A program made the translations under genes and the position numbers. The notes under the pieces are model-generated. The model saw only the letters and a list, made by a program, of their open reading frames with translations. It made no database searches and was not told where the DNA came from. Positions 54,783-64,000 of a stretch of 64,000 bases of DNA are shown in pieces (position 1 is the stretch's first letter; each line of letters opens with the position of its first letter). Source of the DNA: Dactylorhiza incarnata (taxonomy: Eukaryota > Streptophyta > Magnoliopsida > Asparagales > Orchidaceae); assembly GCA_033032865.1 (NCBI GenBank), contig JAWHQI010000276.1, positions 2,728,001 through 2,792,000 on the forward strand. Direction: 5' to 3'.

Positions 54783-55868
54783 TGTTGGATCTGTATGCGC
54801 CCTTAGAGGGGGGGGGGGGGGTGAATAAGGGTTTTAAAACTTTTAATATATTTTGAAATACTTGAAAGCTATGCGATCGAAATAGAGAGAAATCAAATAA
54901 ATTATGTGAAATAAAATTGAGACATGATTTTATTAATTTGAAACGTAGGATTACAAAATTTGATTTATTATGACGCTAGAAATCGAAGGCGAATAGTAAA
55001 AAGTCTTTTTCGTTTTCTATCTCACTCGTATCCCCACGAACCTGTGGCTTTAGCCTATCCTTCCCCGGATACGGCCTCAAGACACTCTAGCCACTCCTTC
55101 CTCGGATATGGCATTAAGCACCCCCTAGACGAAACCTATATCTAGTCGCCAACACGAGGCAAATTCCTCCCTAAGTCCTAACCAGACCTATTCGCCAACA
55201 CGAGGCGAATTTACTACGTGATTACAAGAATAATGAGATAACAACAATATGAAAACTCCCTCTATAGAACTTCTGAAGTTGGAGACAAAAGACCGTTGTA
55301 GAATAAGCGCGATTGAAGTGATCGTCGGTCGGATGTGGCATGAAGAAATCCTCCTTTAGAAACTCACAAAAGTTTTGGTGGGTGATCAATTTTCGACAGT
55401 ATATGGCTCTGGAATTTTGTCACTCAGCCTCTCTCTAGGATGGGTGTTGAAAATGAGAGAAGAGGGCTCCTTTTATAGGAGAGAAAGCTAGGTCCTGCGC
55501 AATCGCTACCGCCGACGCTATCTTGAATTAGGAAACGTTCTCTGCGTGCGTATCTTCATTCCAAGGAAACCCTGCTGACATTCCTTATGTGCGTCGAGAT
55601 TGCGCATGCGCTAGCCGCTAGTGCCTGCACTAGCGCCTTCTATACTTGCCTCCCAGAATTACTCTAAGCATAGTTAGCGCCAGCGCTAGTGGCCACCGCG
55701 GACTCTAGTGGGTATGCTGGAATTTTGGCTTCAAACTTGGGGGCAAACTTCTTATGTTATCCTTGAGTCATATGGATTTTTTTCCTGCACACTTAAACAC
55801 ACAAGATCAAATACACATATGATTTGTTATTCTCAAACCTAGGAGATGCGGAAGACCATGTTACAACA
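54783..55868 (-). mobile_element. Copia LTR E1 (minus sense, 3' LTR)
   Basis: 1086 bp, TGTTGGATCTG...GTTACAACA. 14 G at 54808-54821 after CTTAGA. On its right, minus-strand AAAAGGGGGAGTT abuts the LTR, identifying a 3' LTR of a minus-strand element. TATA: TATAAAAGG, complement of about 55472-55480, preceded in sense by an AGCGCTAGCG-word array (about 55490-55720). It inverts the E2 LTR with high similarity, inserted in the CACTA remnant. Confidence 0.78.
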
Positions 55869-56484
55869 AACTCCCCCTTTTGATAATAACAAATCCATTA
55901 ATGATAAATCAGATAATTAATATATAAAGCCTGACGAATCCTACTTGTGTGTGTGTGTGTGAGTGATGACTTATGATAATTGTCAATTTTGGTATTTAGA
56001 ATTGCTCCTCCTAAATGCATGCTCCCCCTATGTGAATGCTCCCCTTATATGTAAGTTATCATCTTTAATCATTAATCCTGTTAGTTTTCCTATTTGATAG
56101 CGTTTATTATTTATCATGTTAGTTCTCCCCCTTTTGTTATTAGCAAAAGTGGGTTAAGGTAGCACGAGACATAGAAAGAGGTTTTTTGAGTAAAAGATAA
56201 GGCATGATCGAGCTTTTAGAGGAAATGAAATGATAAGGAGTTTTTAGCATAAAAATAATTTCACCGAAATAGATCAGAGTTTGTATAGAAAGTATGTGTG
56301 TTAGAACAACTTAAAATAACTTTTACCAAGCAAGTCGACCACTTGTTGAAAAAAAGAATATTGAGATTTAAGACTTAAAACAAACATGAAAGTGCAAGGT
56401 AAAAGTGATAAGTTAATATTGTTGAAGACTAATAGAAATAGAAGAAACAACTTATTGTAATCATGACGATTCAAAGGAGGAAAT
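55869..56484 (-). other. Spacer between E1 and E2
   Basis: 616 bp, no gene. Begins with the E1 polypurine tract (55869-55884). It contains other CTCCCCCT words (about 56022-56050, 56126-56140), as in Sirevirus 3' regions, and a (GT)n run near 55949-55962. The right end, AAAGGAGGAAAT, directly before E2, is itself polypurine-like on the plus strand. Confidence 0.6.
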
Positions 56485-57563
56485 TGTTGGAACATGGTCT
56501 TCCGCATCTCCTAGGTTTGAGAATAACAAATCCTATGTGTATTTGATCTTGTGTGCTTAAGTGTGCAGGAAACAAGTCCATATGACTCAAGGATAACATA
56601 AGAAGGTTTCCCCAAGATTTGATCCCAGAATTCCATCATGCCCACTAGCGCCGGCGGTAGCACCTAGCGCATGCACTAGCTATGATTAGCACAGTTCCGG
56701 GAGCATCTTTAGAAGGCGCTAGCGCCAGGCGGTAGCGGATAGCACAGGAGGTAGTGCGGAGCACAAGAGACAAGGCGGCAAAGTTTCCCTGGAAAGAAAG
56801 AAATGCATGCGCAGAATAATTATATACCGGGATAGCGTCAGCAGTAGCGCTAGCGTAGGCACTATCACTCACTCCTATAAAAGGAGGCATCTTCTCTCGT
56901 TTTCTACACACAAGTTTGAGAGAGGTTTAGTGCTAGAATTCCAGAGCCTTATTCTGCCAAAAAGTGATCTCCCACCAAAGTTCCGTGAATATCTGAAGGA
57001 GGATTTATTTACGCCGAATCCGACCGAAGATCGCTTCATCAACGCTTATACTACATCGGTCCTTCATATCCAACTTCAGAAGTTCTTCAAGAGGGAGATT
57101 TTAATATTATTGTCATTTAAATTCACATCTTTTCTTGTAATCGTTTAGTGAATTCGCCTCGTGTTGGCGACTAGGTCTGGGTAGGACTTAGGGCAGAAAT
57201 TCGCCTCGTGTTGGCGACTAGATCTAGGTTATGTCTATGGGGTGCTAGAGGCCATATCTGGGGAAGGATTGGCTAGAGCGGCTTGAGGCCATGTCCGGGG
57301 AAGGATAGGCTAAAGCCACCGGTTCGTGGGGATACGAGTTGGGATAGAAAACAAAAAAGTATTTTTATTATTCGCCTTTGATTTTTAGCATTATAAGAAA
57401 TCAAGTTTTGTAACTCTTCTTTTCATATTAATAAAATGATGCCCTAATTTTATTTGATTGATTTCTTATCTTAATCTCTAATATTTTCAAATATTTTAAA
57501 ATATAATATATGTTTTTAAACCCCTTATTCACCCCCCTCCTAAGGGCGACTACCGATCCAACA
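56485..57563 (+). repeat. 5' LTR of Copia element E2
   Basis: 1079 bp, TGTTGGAACATGG...GATCCAACA, same family as E1 in opposite orientation. The dyad array spans about 56640-56870 with a perfect GGCGCTAGCGCC at 56715-56726. TATAAAAGG follows at 56876-56884. TTCACCCCCC near 57527-57537 is the sense form of the G tract seen in E1. Confidence 0.82.
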
Positions 57564-57565
57564 AG

Positions 57566-57578
57566 TGGTATCTGAGCG
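57566..57578 (+). other. Primer binding site of element E2
   Basis: TGGTATCTGAGCG, two bases after the LTR; one change from TGGTATCAGAGC. Confidence 0.85.
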
Positions 57579-57612
57579 ATATTATTCCTAATCGGTCTAA
57601 CAACCGGGAATA

Positions 57613-59545
57613 ATGGTGTTTCATGATCTCGCTTTTCCAGAGGGTCGGGGTATTAGTTGACCACCTCTTTTTACTAAATCAGATTTTAACTACTGGAAAA
57701 ATAGGATGATGTGTTTTCTTATGACCATGAATGTAGAGGTTTGGGATATTGTAGAAGTTTGGTACTCTCCTCCTACAATTGTAATAGGAGAGGCTACAAT
57801 TCAAAAACATAAGGATAAATGGAATGACAACGATAAACTAAAGTGCAAAAAAAATGCAAAAGCAATGAACGCTTTATATTGTGCTTTAAATCGAACTAAA
57901 TTTAATCAAATTTCTGCATGTGTAACTGCTTATGATATTTGGAAGCAATTAGAAGTTACTCATGAAGGTACATTACAGATAAAGATGCAAAGCTATTCCA
58001 ACTGGAATCGGAATATGGAAAATTTAGGATGGATGCTGAAGAAGACATCAACTCGACGTACACACGCCTCACCAAGATCGTCAACGCTTCAAAAGCTCTT
58101 GGAAAGATATACTCGGACGGGGACTTGTTCAGAAAAATTCTTCGCTCTCTACCTCCAAGGTTCAATCCAAAGGTGACGGCCATCTCGGAGTCACACAACC
58201 TAAGAACTATTCATATCGAGAACCTTATTGGGAATCTCAAAACCCATGAGGTAGAACTCCAGATTTAATACGATGAATACAAAAAGGAGCCAAAGAAAAA
58301 GGCGCTGGCACTAATGTCAAAGAAGGAGAGAATCGAAGTTGATGATGAATATAAAGCAGGTCTCCTGGTGAAGAACGTTAGGAAGTTCATTAGAAATCCA
58401 AAAGAAGGAACACCTTTCGGAAATACTTCCAGAAAGATGCCCAACAAAAAGGGTCTTCCTCTTCATCAAAGAAAGAAAAAGGAAGTGAAGATGAAGAAGA
58501 AAGACCACCACCGGAGTGCTATCACTACAAAAAGACCAGGCACATTCGGAGCCAGTGCCCGAAGTATCAAAAGGAGCAAAAAGAACGATACAAAGTGAAG
58601 GAGAAAAAGAAAGTGTTGAAAGACGCAACTTGGGATGATTTTACTCTGAAGAATCAAGCGGATCTGAGTCAAGCAGCGAGGAGGAAGCAAACTTATGTTC
58701 AATGGCAAAAAACAACGATGACGACACTAGTGTTCTTAGTGACACTGAGGTAACTCCTCCCACCTTCGAAGAACTTTATGATGAATTTGTTCTAACTTGC
58801 AAAGCTTATGATAAAAATATAGAAGATAATATTATTTTAAATCGTGAAAATGAATCTATCATCAAAGAAAATCATAAGCTTACAAAAAAATTAATTTCCT
58901 TTGAAAAGAGAAAAGTTTCATGTTAAGAGTGTGAGCACTCCTTATGTAAGGCAAAAGAATTGAAGTTTCTCTTTCTAAGGCCCTCTCACAAATCAAAACT
59001 ATTACAAAAGAAAAAGGGGACTTAGAGAGAAAACTAAAAACCTCTCTCTGACAAATTGAAAATACCAAAAAGGGCTTTGAAAATAAATGTGGCATGTGTG
59101 TTAAAGAAAATTCATCTCTTAAAAAACAAACTCATGACCTCAATATGGCTATCAAAAAATTTGGAATTGGTCGAAACTACATGGACATGATTTTGGGAAA
59201 CCAATGTTATGGTTCTGGAAAATTTGGGCTTGGATATCGAAGTGAACACTACCGCCCGGCGCTAGCCACTAACGCCGGCGCTAGCCCATCAAATAAAAAT
59301 TCTTCTATTTTTTCTAAAAATCAAACCTCATCCAGTAAGAGCAGTGTAGATTTTCAGAAAAGAGTCTCAGCCCCCTTTATTTCGTGTGCAAATTGTCATA
59401 GGTTTGGATACACATCTAGCTCTTGCAGGAAAATAAAACGGGGATCGTTAAAGCAAATCTGGGTACCAAAGGCATCCACCTATTCTATGGGTGGTACCTC
59501 TTGGGTATCCAGATATTTACTCTCATCTTCTTTCTAGATTTGCAG
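57613..59545 (+). pseudogene. gag: Gag of element E2
   Basis: ATG at 57613. A TGA at about 57658 replaces the Arg codon of the RPPLF block (CGA-to-TGA type). Then NYWKNRM, AKAMNALYCALN and EVTHEGT. A shift near 58000 moves the frame to 58029-58268 (RKILRSLPPRF), and others follow. First knuckle CYHYKKTRHIRSQC lacks the second Cys. 58702-59160 is a coiled coil; a second knuckle (CANCHRFGYTSSSC) has Tyr for His. It ends with KQIWVPKAS, the block before protease. This two-knuckle layout is Sirevirus-like. Confidence 0.82.
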
Positions 59546-59800
59546 GAAGGCTAAGGAAACAGAGGACGTGTGGTACTTGGACTCGGGCTGCTCCAACCAT
59601 ATGACAGGCTACAAAGCAAAGTTCCTTAGCCTAGAAAAGAAGAAAGGAGGGATAAAACCTTTGGAGATAACGGTAAATGAAGGATCATGGGAGTAGGTAC
59701 AGTGGGTAACAAATCCTTTCTTATCTGTAATGTTCTTTATGTAAAAGGATTAAAACATAACTTAATATCTATTCGTCAATTGTGTGATAATGGATTAGAT
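59546..59800 (+). pseudogene. Protease of element E2
   Basis: VWYLDSGCSNHMTG at about 59565-59610 has an intact Asp-Ser-Gly active site, unlike element C. A TAG follows NEGSWE (about 59695). The second half, VLYVKGLKHNLISI, is in another frame near 59735-59780. Confidence 0.78.
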
Positions 59801-60466
59801 GCCTTATTTGAGTTTATCCACAAATCTTTGCAAAATATTTAATCCCAACACAAAAGATGTCTTACTAACTGCACCTAGAATTCACAACGTTTATATAGTT
59901 TCATTTCATGATCTTTCCAAATCATCAATAAAATGTTTTATAACTAAAAATGACGAGTTAGAACTATGGCATAGATGTTTAGGCCACGCTAGTTCAAAGC
60001 TCATTTTAAAACTAGGCAAAAAGGAATTGATTAGAGGATTGGCTAAATTGAATGGAAATCTATCTTCACTATGTTCTCCATGTCTAAAAGAAAATTTTAC
60101 AAAATCTTCTTTTAAAAGCAAAAATGAAATTTCTACTACAAAACCTTTGCAATTAATTCATATGGATCTCTTTGGTCCCATTAGCACCGCAAGTCTTGGT
60201 GGTAGAATATATACTTTTGTTCTAATAGATGATTTCTCTAGATATTATTGGACTTTATTTCTCGCTTCCAAATCTGATAAGTTTTGTGAATTTTCAAAAT
60301 TATGTACTCGTATTCAAAATGAACTAGATTTAAAAATAAGACGCATTCGCTCAGATCATGGAGGAGAATTTGAAAATGAAAATTTTAAAACTTTTTGTGA
60401 AATGTTAGGTATTAAGCATGAGTTCTCCGCTCCACGCACACTGATGCGCAAAACTATGCTTGCAAA
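59801..60466 (+). pseudogene. Integrase of element E2, truncated
   Basis: HRCLGH and CSPCLKE give the HHCC finger; catalytic Asp in HMDLFGP and in RSDHGGEFE. The sequence fades after FSAPRT at about 60440-60466, just before the third catalytic residue (Glu of the QQNG..ER block), where LTR F starts with TGATAACGG. Confidence 0.83.
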
Positions 60467-61994
60467 TGATAACGGCAAGTGTACCGTATCGAATGTAGTA
60501 TAAGTTATTGAAACAAGGTCGTATTAGACTCGGGGCGGTTGAGTACTCTTACTTCAAGAAAATCTCTATTATCTTATCAATTAGAAATTGAGAGTGATTT
60601 TGCAAAAGGGAAATAAAAGAACGACTAGCACTCGATCCTTGAATCACCGCGGAATAAGAATAGAAGAAACAAATTCGCATTCTCCAAATAAAATAACCTT
60701 GACCATGGAGGTTCCCGAATTATAAACGTACCTCTCTCGAGGATACGCCCAACTAAGATTAGGTTGATCAACCGAACTCTCGTTCTATAATTGAAACCCC
60801 TAAACTTGCTTTAACGAAGTGAACCCCTCTATTGGATTTGACTCCAATCCGGGAGATTTATGTCGCCCTCTCTCGAGGGGTGCATGCAACTCTCTTTATC
60901 CTTGAAGGTTCGGTTCGTCTCACGAGCTGGTTTGGCTAACTAAAGAACGAAAACAGGAACGAGAAAATAATCTCATTTCATTAAAATCAAGGATAAATCT
61001 TAAGTGGTTTAGAAAAGAGAAAGAGCGATTCTAAATTGCTTCAACCAATATTATTCCTTGGATCATCTCGACCGAGTGCTAATGAAATTTAGCTACTCAT
61101 GGGGATGGAGGAATTGAAGAAAATAGAAGAGTTCATGAAAAAAAGAGAGAATAGATTGAGAGAAGAAAAGAACTACTTTATTAAATTGCTAAAGAAAAAT
61201 TACAAGACATGAATTGAAAGTTACAACCATTGAATTGAAAACTACAAATGCTAAAAAGAAAAAGGACATACAAGAACTACTAAAACATGAAAATAAAACA
61301 AGAAAAGGAGAATTAAACTCCCAAAAATTCGTCCTCAAACATCTGCTGGAGCTGGCTTTATATAGCTGAAAAAATGAGGTTACACACCCTTGGTCACGCC
61401 CGTGACCAAGGGCGTGTAAGGGGCGTGATAGAAGCAGCAGCGGAGAGGGCACCTTCTGGAGTAATTGCGAGCGTTTCGGCCGTGTCACGCCCTAGGTCAC
61501 GCCCGTGACCTGGGGCGTGTAATCTTGAAATAGTGCTGCTGGCGGGAAACTCTGGCGGGAAGAGGCGCGGGGCGAGTCACGCCCGTGACTGGAGGTCACG
61601 CCCGTGACCGAGGGCGTGTAACTTTAAATGACGCGGCGGCTCGATCTGGATGCTGGTGGCGTGGTCCCGACCGTGACTTGGATGACACGCCCTTGGTCAC
61701 GCCCGTGACCTGGGGCGTGTACTTGGCGAATCTTCACGGAATGGGCCCGAAGTAGCGGCAGCAGGTCTGGAACACATCTTAGGCTGACACGCCCTTGGTC
61801 ATGCCCGTGACCTTGGGCGTGTACTTGATATTTTTCCTCAAAGTGCCCAGAAAACCTGCAAACCATAAATTAAACTTATATTAGTGACAGAAATAAAAAG
61901 GAATGATTATTATAAGATAGAACAAATAATTTATATAAATTCATATTAAAATTACATCGAAATTATGCTAAATGATGAGTACAAAGAGTACTCA
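60467..61994 (-). mobile_element. Gypsy-type LTR F (Tat-like), 3' LTR
   Basis: 1528 bp; minus sense TGAGTACTCTTTG...CCGTTATCA. A TTAAACACCCCCAT tract at 61995-62009 is its polypurine tract, so this is the 3' LTR of a minus-strand element whose internal region follows to the right. The GTCACGCCCGTGAC array (about 61385-61830) lies upstream in sense of TATATAAAGCC (complement of 61354-61364). It shares array and promoter layout with L and K. Inserted in the integrase of E2; TSD cannot be checked. Confidence 0.68.
61385..61830. repeat. GTCACGCCCGTGAC dyad array in LTR F
   Basis: Five to six clusters of the form ACACGCCC(T)(T/A)(A/G)GGTCACGCCCGTGACC, e.g. 61386-61420, 61485-61520, 61575-61620 and 61688-61722. 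Spacers of 40-70 bp differ. Confidence 0.88.
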
Positions 61995-62459
61995 TTAAAC
62001 ACCCCCATACTTGAGCTTTTGCTATTCCAGAGCAAAAGAATGAGGGAAGAATTACAAGACATCGGTATTATTTCTAATTAACTAAAATTTTATTGAATCA
62101 AGAATAAGTCAAAAGCAAATTTTAGGAATTCAAGAATTAAGTCATAAGTTATGTTGATAATTTAAAAAGAGAAATTTGTTTAGCTAACTACTTCTCAAGA
62201 TAACTATTTAGCAATCGAAATTATAGAAATTTTCAAACAAAATTAGATTGAAATTATAGATACTCTAACGTAAAAGAATCTTAAGGAAAAGACACCTACC
62301 AAAATATTGCTCTCTTAATAATTTAGTTTAGGACTAGAAACAATGAAATTGGCTAGGGATGGGTTTGAACGAAATGGCAAATGAAGACAAAGGATATGAA
62401 GAGGTTTTTGATTGGGGTGATGAATTTTATCCTCTCAACCCCTTTTTTTTAGTATATGT
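61995..62459 (-). other. 3' internal remnant of element F
   Basis: Polypurine tract followed by ACTTGAGCTTTTGCT, a phrase type found near 3' LTRs of Tat-clade elements, then about 440 bp AT-rich sequence without a gene. Cut at 62460 by LTR G. Confidence 0.5.
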
Positions 62460-62620
62460 TGTACAACCCCGTATCTGTCGGGTGGGACCCTCCCCAGATA
62501 GCGCGGACCCGTGGTGTCCAATGGTCGGCTAGCATTGGCCGGGGTGCGGTTAGGATCCATATTCGTAAATAAACAAGAAAGTGGGGTGCGAGTAACGGGG
62601 TTTGGGTGTGCGTTTAGAGG

Positions 62621-62687
62621 ATGGGCTGCGGATAGCCAATATGGGCTGCGGATAGCCAATATGGGCTGCGGATAGCCAATATGGGCT
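62621..62687. repeat. 20-bp tandem repeat ATGGGCTGCGGATAGCCAAT
   Basis: Three perfect copies at 62621, 62641 and 62661, followed by a partial fourth (ATGGGCT), ending about 10 bp before the TATA box of LTR G. GGCT...AGCC within the unit is a dyad, so this too is a dyad array upstream of TATA. Confidence 0.93.
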
Positions 62688-63660
62688 AGGGTTTTCTATA
62701 TATAAAACCTAAAAAACTAAAACAAGAAAAGAGGGATTTCTCCTCTCCCACCCGATTCAGCCCCCCTCTCTCTCTCGGTTCGTGCAGGCAGCCGCAAAGC
62801 CCCCTCCCCCTTCGTCTCTCTCTCGGGCGCCAGGAAGGAGCAGCGGCAAGCCCCGACCCCCTCCCCCTTCCTCTCTCCGTCTCGCGCCAGGAAGGAGGCA
62901 GCCGGCGAGCCCCTCCCCCTTCCTCTCTCCGTTCCCAGCCAGAGGAGCCGAAGTCCCCCCCCCCCCCTGTTCACGCAAAAGAGGCGCGACCCGCTCCCTC
63001 TTCCCGATCTCTGACCTCGTCTCCCTCTCGTTCGCGCAAGGAGGCACCGCCCCGATCTCTCTCTCCCTCGTCGGCCGGGAACAAGGGCAGAGGCCTTCGT
63101 CTCCTCCTTCCCCCTTTCCCGTCGCCGCCTAGGGCACGAGGGGCCTGGCCCCCCTCTTCCTCTCCTTTTTTCTTGTCGACGAGGAGCCGAGCTCCTCCCT
63201 CTCCCTCGCTTTGTTGCTGGAAGAAGCCGAGCCCCATCTACCTCCTCTCCCGTCGGCTAGTGCGAGGGCAGCAGAGCCTCTCCTCTCTTAGTCCCGGCCT
63301 CCGCCGACCAGGAGAAGGCCGACCCGACCCCACCTTAGGTTGGCCGTTGCAGTGTGAACAGCCATGCAGCACGAGCTTGGCCGGCCAAGTGCGAGGAAGA
63401 GTTCGTGTGGTCGTTTTGGAGCTCGGATCAGTGTGCGGAAACTAAATCCGTGGTGATCGTTCTTTACGACTCCGCCAAGGCACGCGTCAAGGGTAACGAA
63501 TTTCAACCCGGGCAGGTGAAGCCTTCAATTCTCATATTTGCATGGAAGCCCCTCTCCACCAACGGGTGGGGGAAGGGAGTTCTCCGACGGGTTGACGTGC
63601 GCGTCCCCGCTATTAATTGCATTAGTGCCCGGAAGTGTGAGTACGGGTTTAGGCATTCTG

Positions 63661-63838
63661 TGTGAAGCCCATCCGGGTGTGTAGACCGGATTGGTGATGT
63701 TTCTGTGTGAAGCCCATCCGGGTGTGTAGACCGGATTGGTGATGTTTCTGTGTGAAGCCCATCCGGGTGTGTAGACCGGATTGGTGATGTTTCTGTGTGA
63801 AGCCCGTCCGGACGTGGGGGCCGGATTGGTGATGTTCT
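63661..63838. repeat. 45-bp tandem repeat in LTR G (four copies)
   Basis: Copies start TGTGAAGCCC at 63661, 63706, 63751 and 63796. The first three are essentially identical; the fourth differs at several sites (CCGTCCGGACGTGGGGG). Located in the transcribed part of the LTR. Confidence 0.95.
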
Positions 63839-64000
63839 AGGGACCCCGGAGAAGACTTTGGGGAAGTGTTTAGTATTTGTTCGTATTTATTAAAATGCCG
63901 CCGCCCTGGGAAAGGGGTGTGGGCAATATAGCTCAGTTTGCTGCAATTGGTCGAGGTTCAGTTTGCTACCGCATGACGAGACGTTGGCGTACAGGCGTCG

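Larger units (their letters stand above)
56485..60466 (+). mobile_element. Truncated Copia element E2 (Sirevirus-like)
   Basis: 5' LTR, primer site, gag with two knuckles and coiled coil, protease and integrase in order on the plus strand. The element is cut inside integrase at about 60466 by LTR F. RT, RNase H and the 3' LTR are absent from the window. Gag and PR show stops and shifts. Confidence 0.82.
62460..64000 (+). mobile_element. Start of a GC-rich Gypsy-type LTR G
   Basis: TGTACAACCCCGTATCTGTC resembles the TGTAACACCCCGTATC start of chromovirus LTRs. A TATA box (TATATATAAAACC, about 62697-62709) sits after three 20-bp tandem repeats. The transcribed part is very CT-rich, with imperfect repeats containing CCCCCTCCCCCTTC (about 62785-62945), and later a 45-bp tandem array. 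All open frames are compositional. The end is beyond the window, so whether it is a 5', 3' or solo LTR is unknown. Confidence 0.5.

Noticed and set aside
55949..55962. (GT)n run as a functional Z-DNA site
   Set aside because: Only about seven repeats; common microsatellite with no further support.
62717..63237. Gly/Arg/Glu-rich and Pro/Ser-rich frames on both strands
   Set aside because: Low-complexity GC-rich LTR leader of G keeps all frames open; no domain.

Overview
The window is plant nuclear DNA, almost certainly intergenic heterochromatin of a flowering plant with a large genome. I find no host protein-coding gene, tRNA or functional rRNA gene. Nearly every base belongs to LTR retrotransposons (Ty1/Copia and Ty3/Gypsy), plus one CACTA transposon remnant and a 5S-rRNA-derived palindrome. 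Evidence is LTR pairs, exact target-site duplications (TSDs), tRNA-iMet primer sites (TGGTATCAGAGC type), polypurine tracts, and gag, protease, integrase, RT and RNase H motifs.

Region 1-47044 is a Russian-doll nest. The outermost layer is the 3' LTR of a plus-strand Gypsy element (inferred ends 287 and 47044, TGTAA...TTACA) with a scrap of its internal region at 1-286. Inserted in it is minus-strand Copia element A (474-40198, TSD CATGA). A in turn holds a Copia solo LTR J (2961-4084, TSD GTTAA), a minus-strand Copia element C (7147-16352, TSD GTTTC), a plus-strand Copia element D (17774-27466) whose 3' LTR holds a Gypsy-type solo LTR L (24908-26487, TSD AGGAC), and a minus-strand chromovirus-type Gypsy element B (28261-37199, TSD AGCTG). 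Further along the outer LTR lies another Gypsy-type LTR insertion K (43368-45912). LTR pairs sampled by eye diverge most in A and D, less in C and least in B, which fits the nesting order. B is nearly intact: a long pro-pol frame, two CAG-to-TAG-type stops, and a 77-nt GT-AG interval that looks like a real intron between gag and protease.

Region 47045-64000 is a patchwork of pieces: a retroelement coiled-coil/acidic ORF (47119-47985), two same-family Copia LTR copies (I1 partial, I2 full) flanking a 1.4-kb insert H with a 636-bp palindrome carrying two 5S-rRNA-like segments, a CACTA/En-Spm transposase remnant (51908-54782), two head-to-head Copia LTRs (E1, E2) with the truncated gag-pol of E2, a minus-strand Tat-like Gypsy LTR F (60467-61994), and the GC-rich start of a further Gypsy LTR G (62460 to the window end).

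The most striking pattern is shared by unrelated families. Many LTRs carry a dense array of short, CpG-containing dyad-symmetric repeats, each family with its own 'word' (GACGATATCGTC in A, TTCGTCGAA in C/D/J, GTCACGCCCGTGAC in K/L/F, GGCGCTAGCGCC in E, TCGACGTAACGTCGA in I). In the LTRs where I can find a TATA box, the array sits just upstream of it. The same words recur in internal regions, and in element C even inside the gag coding frame.
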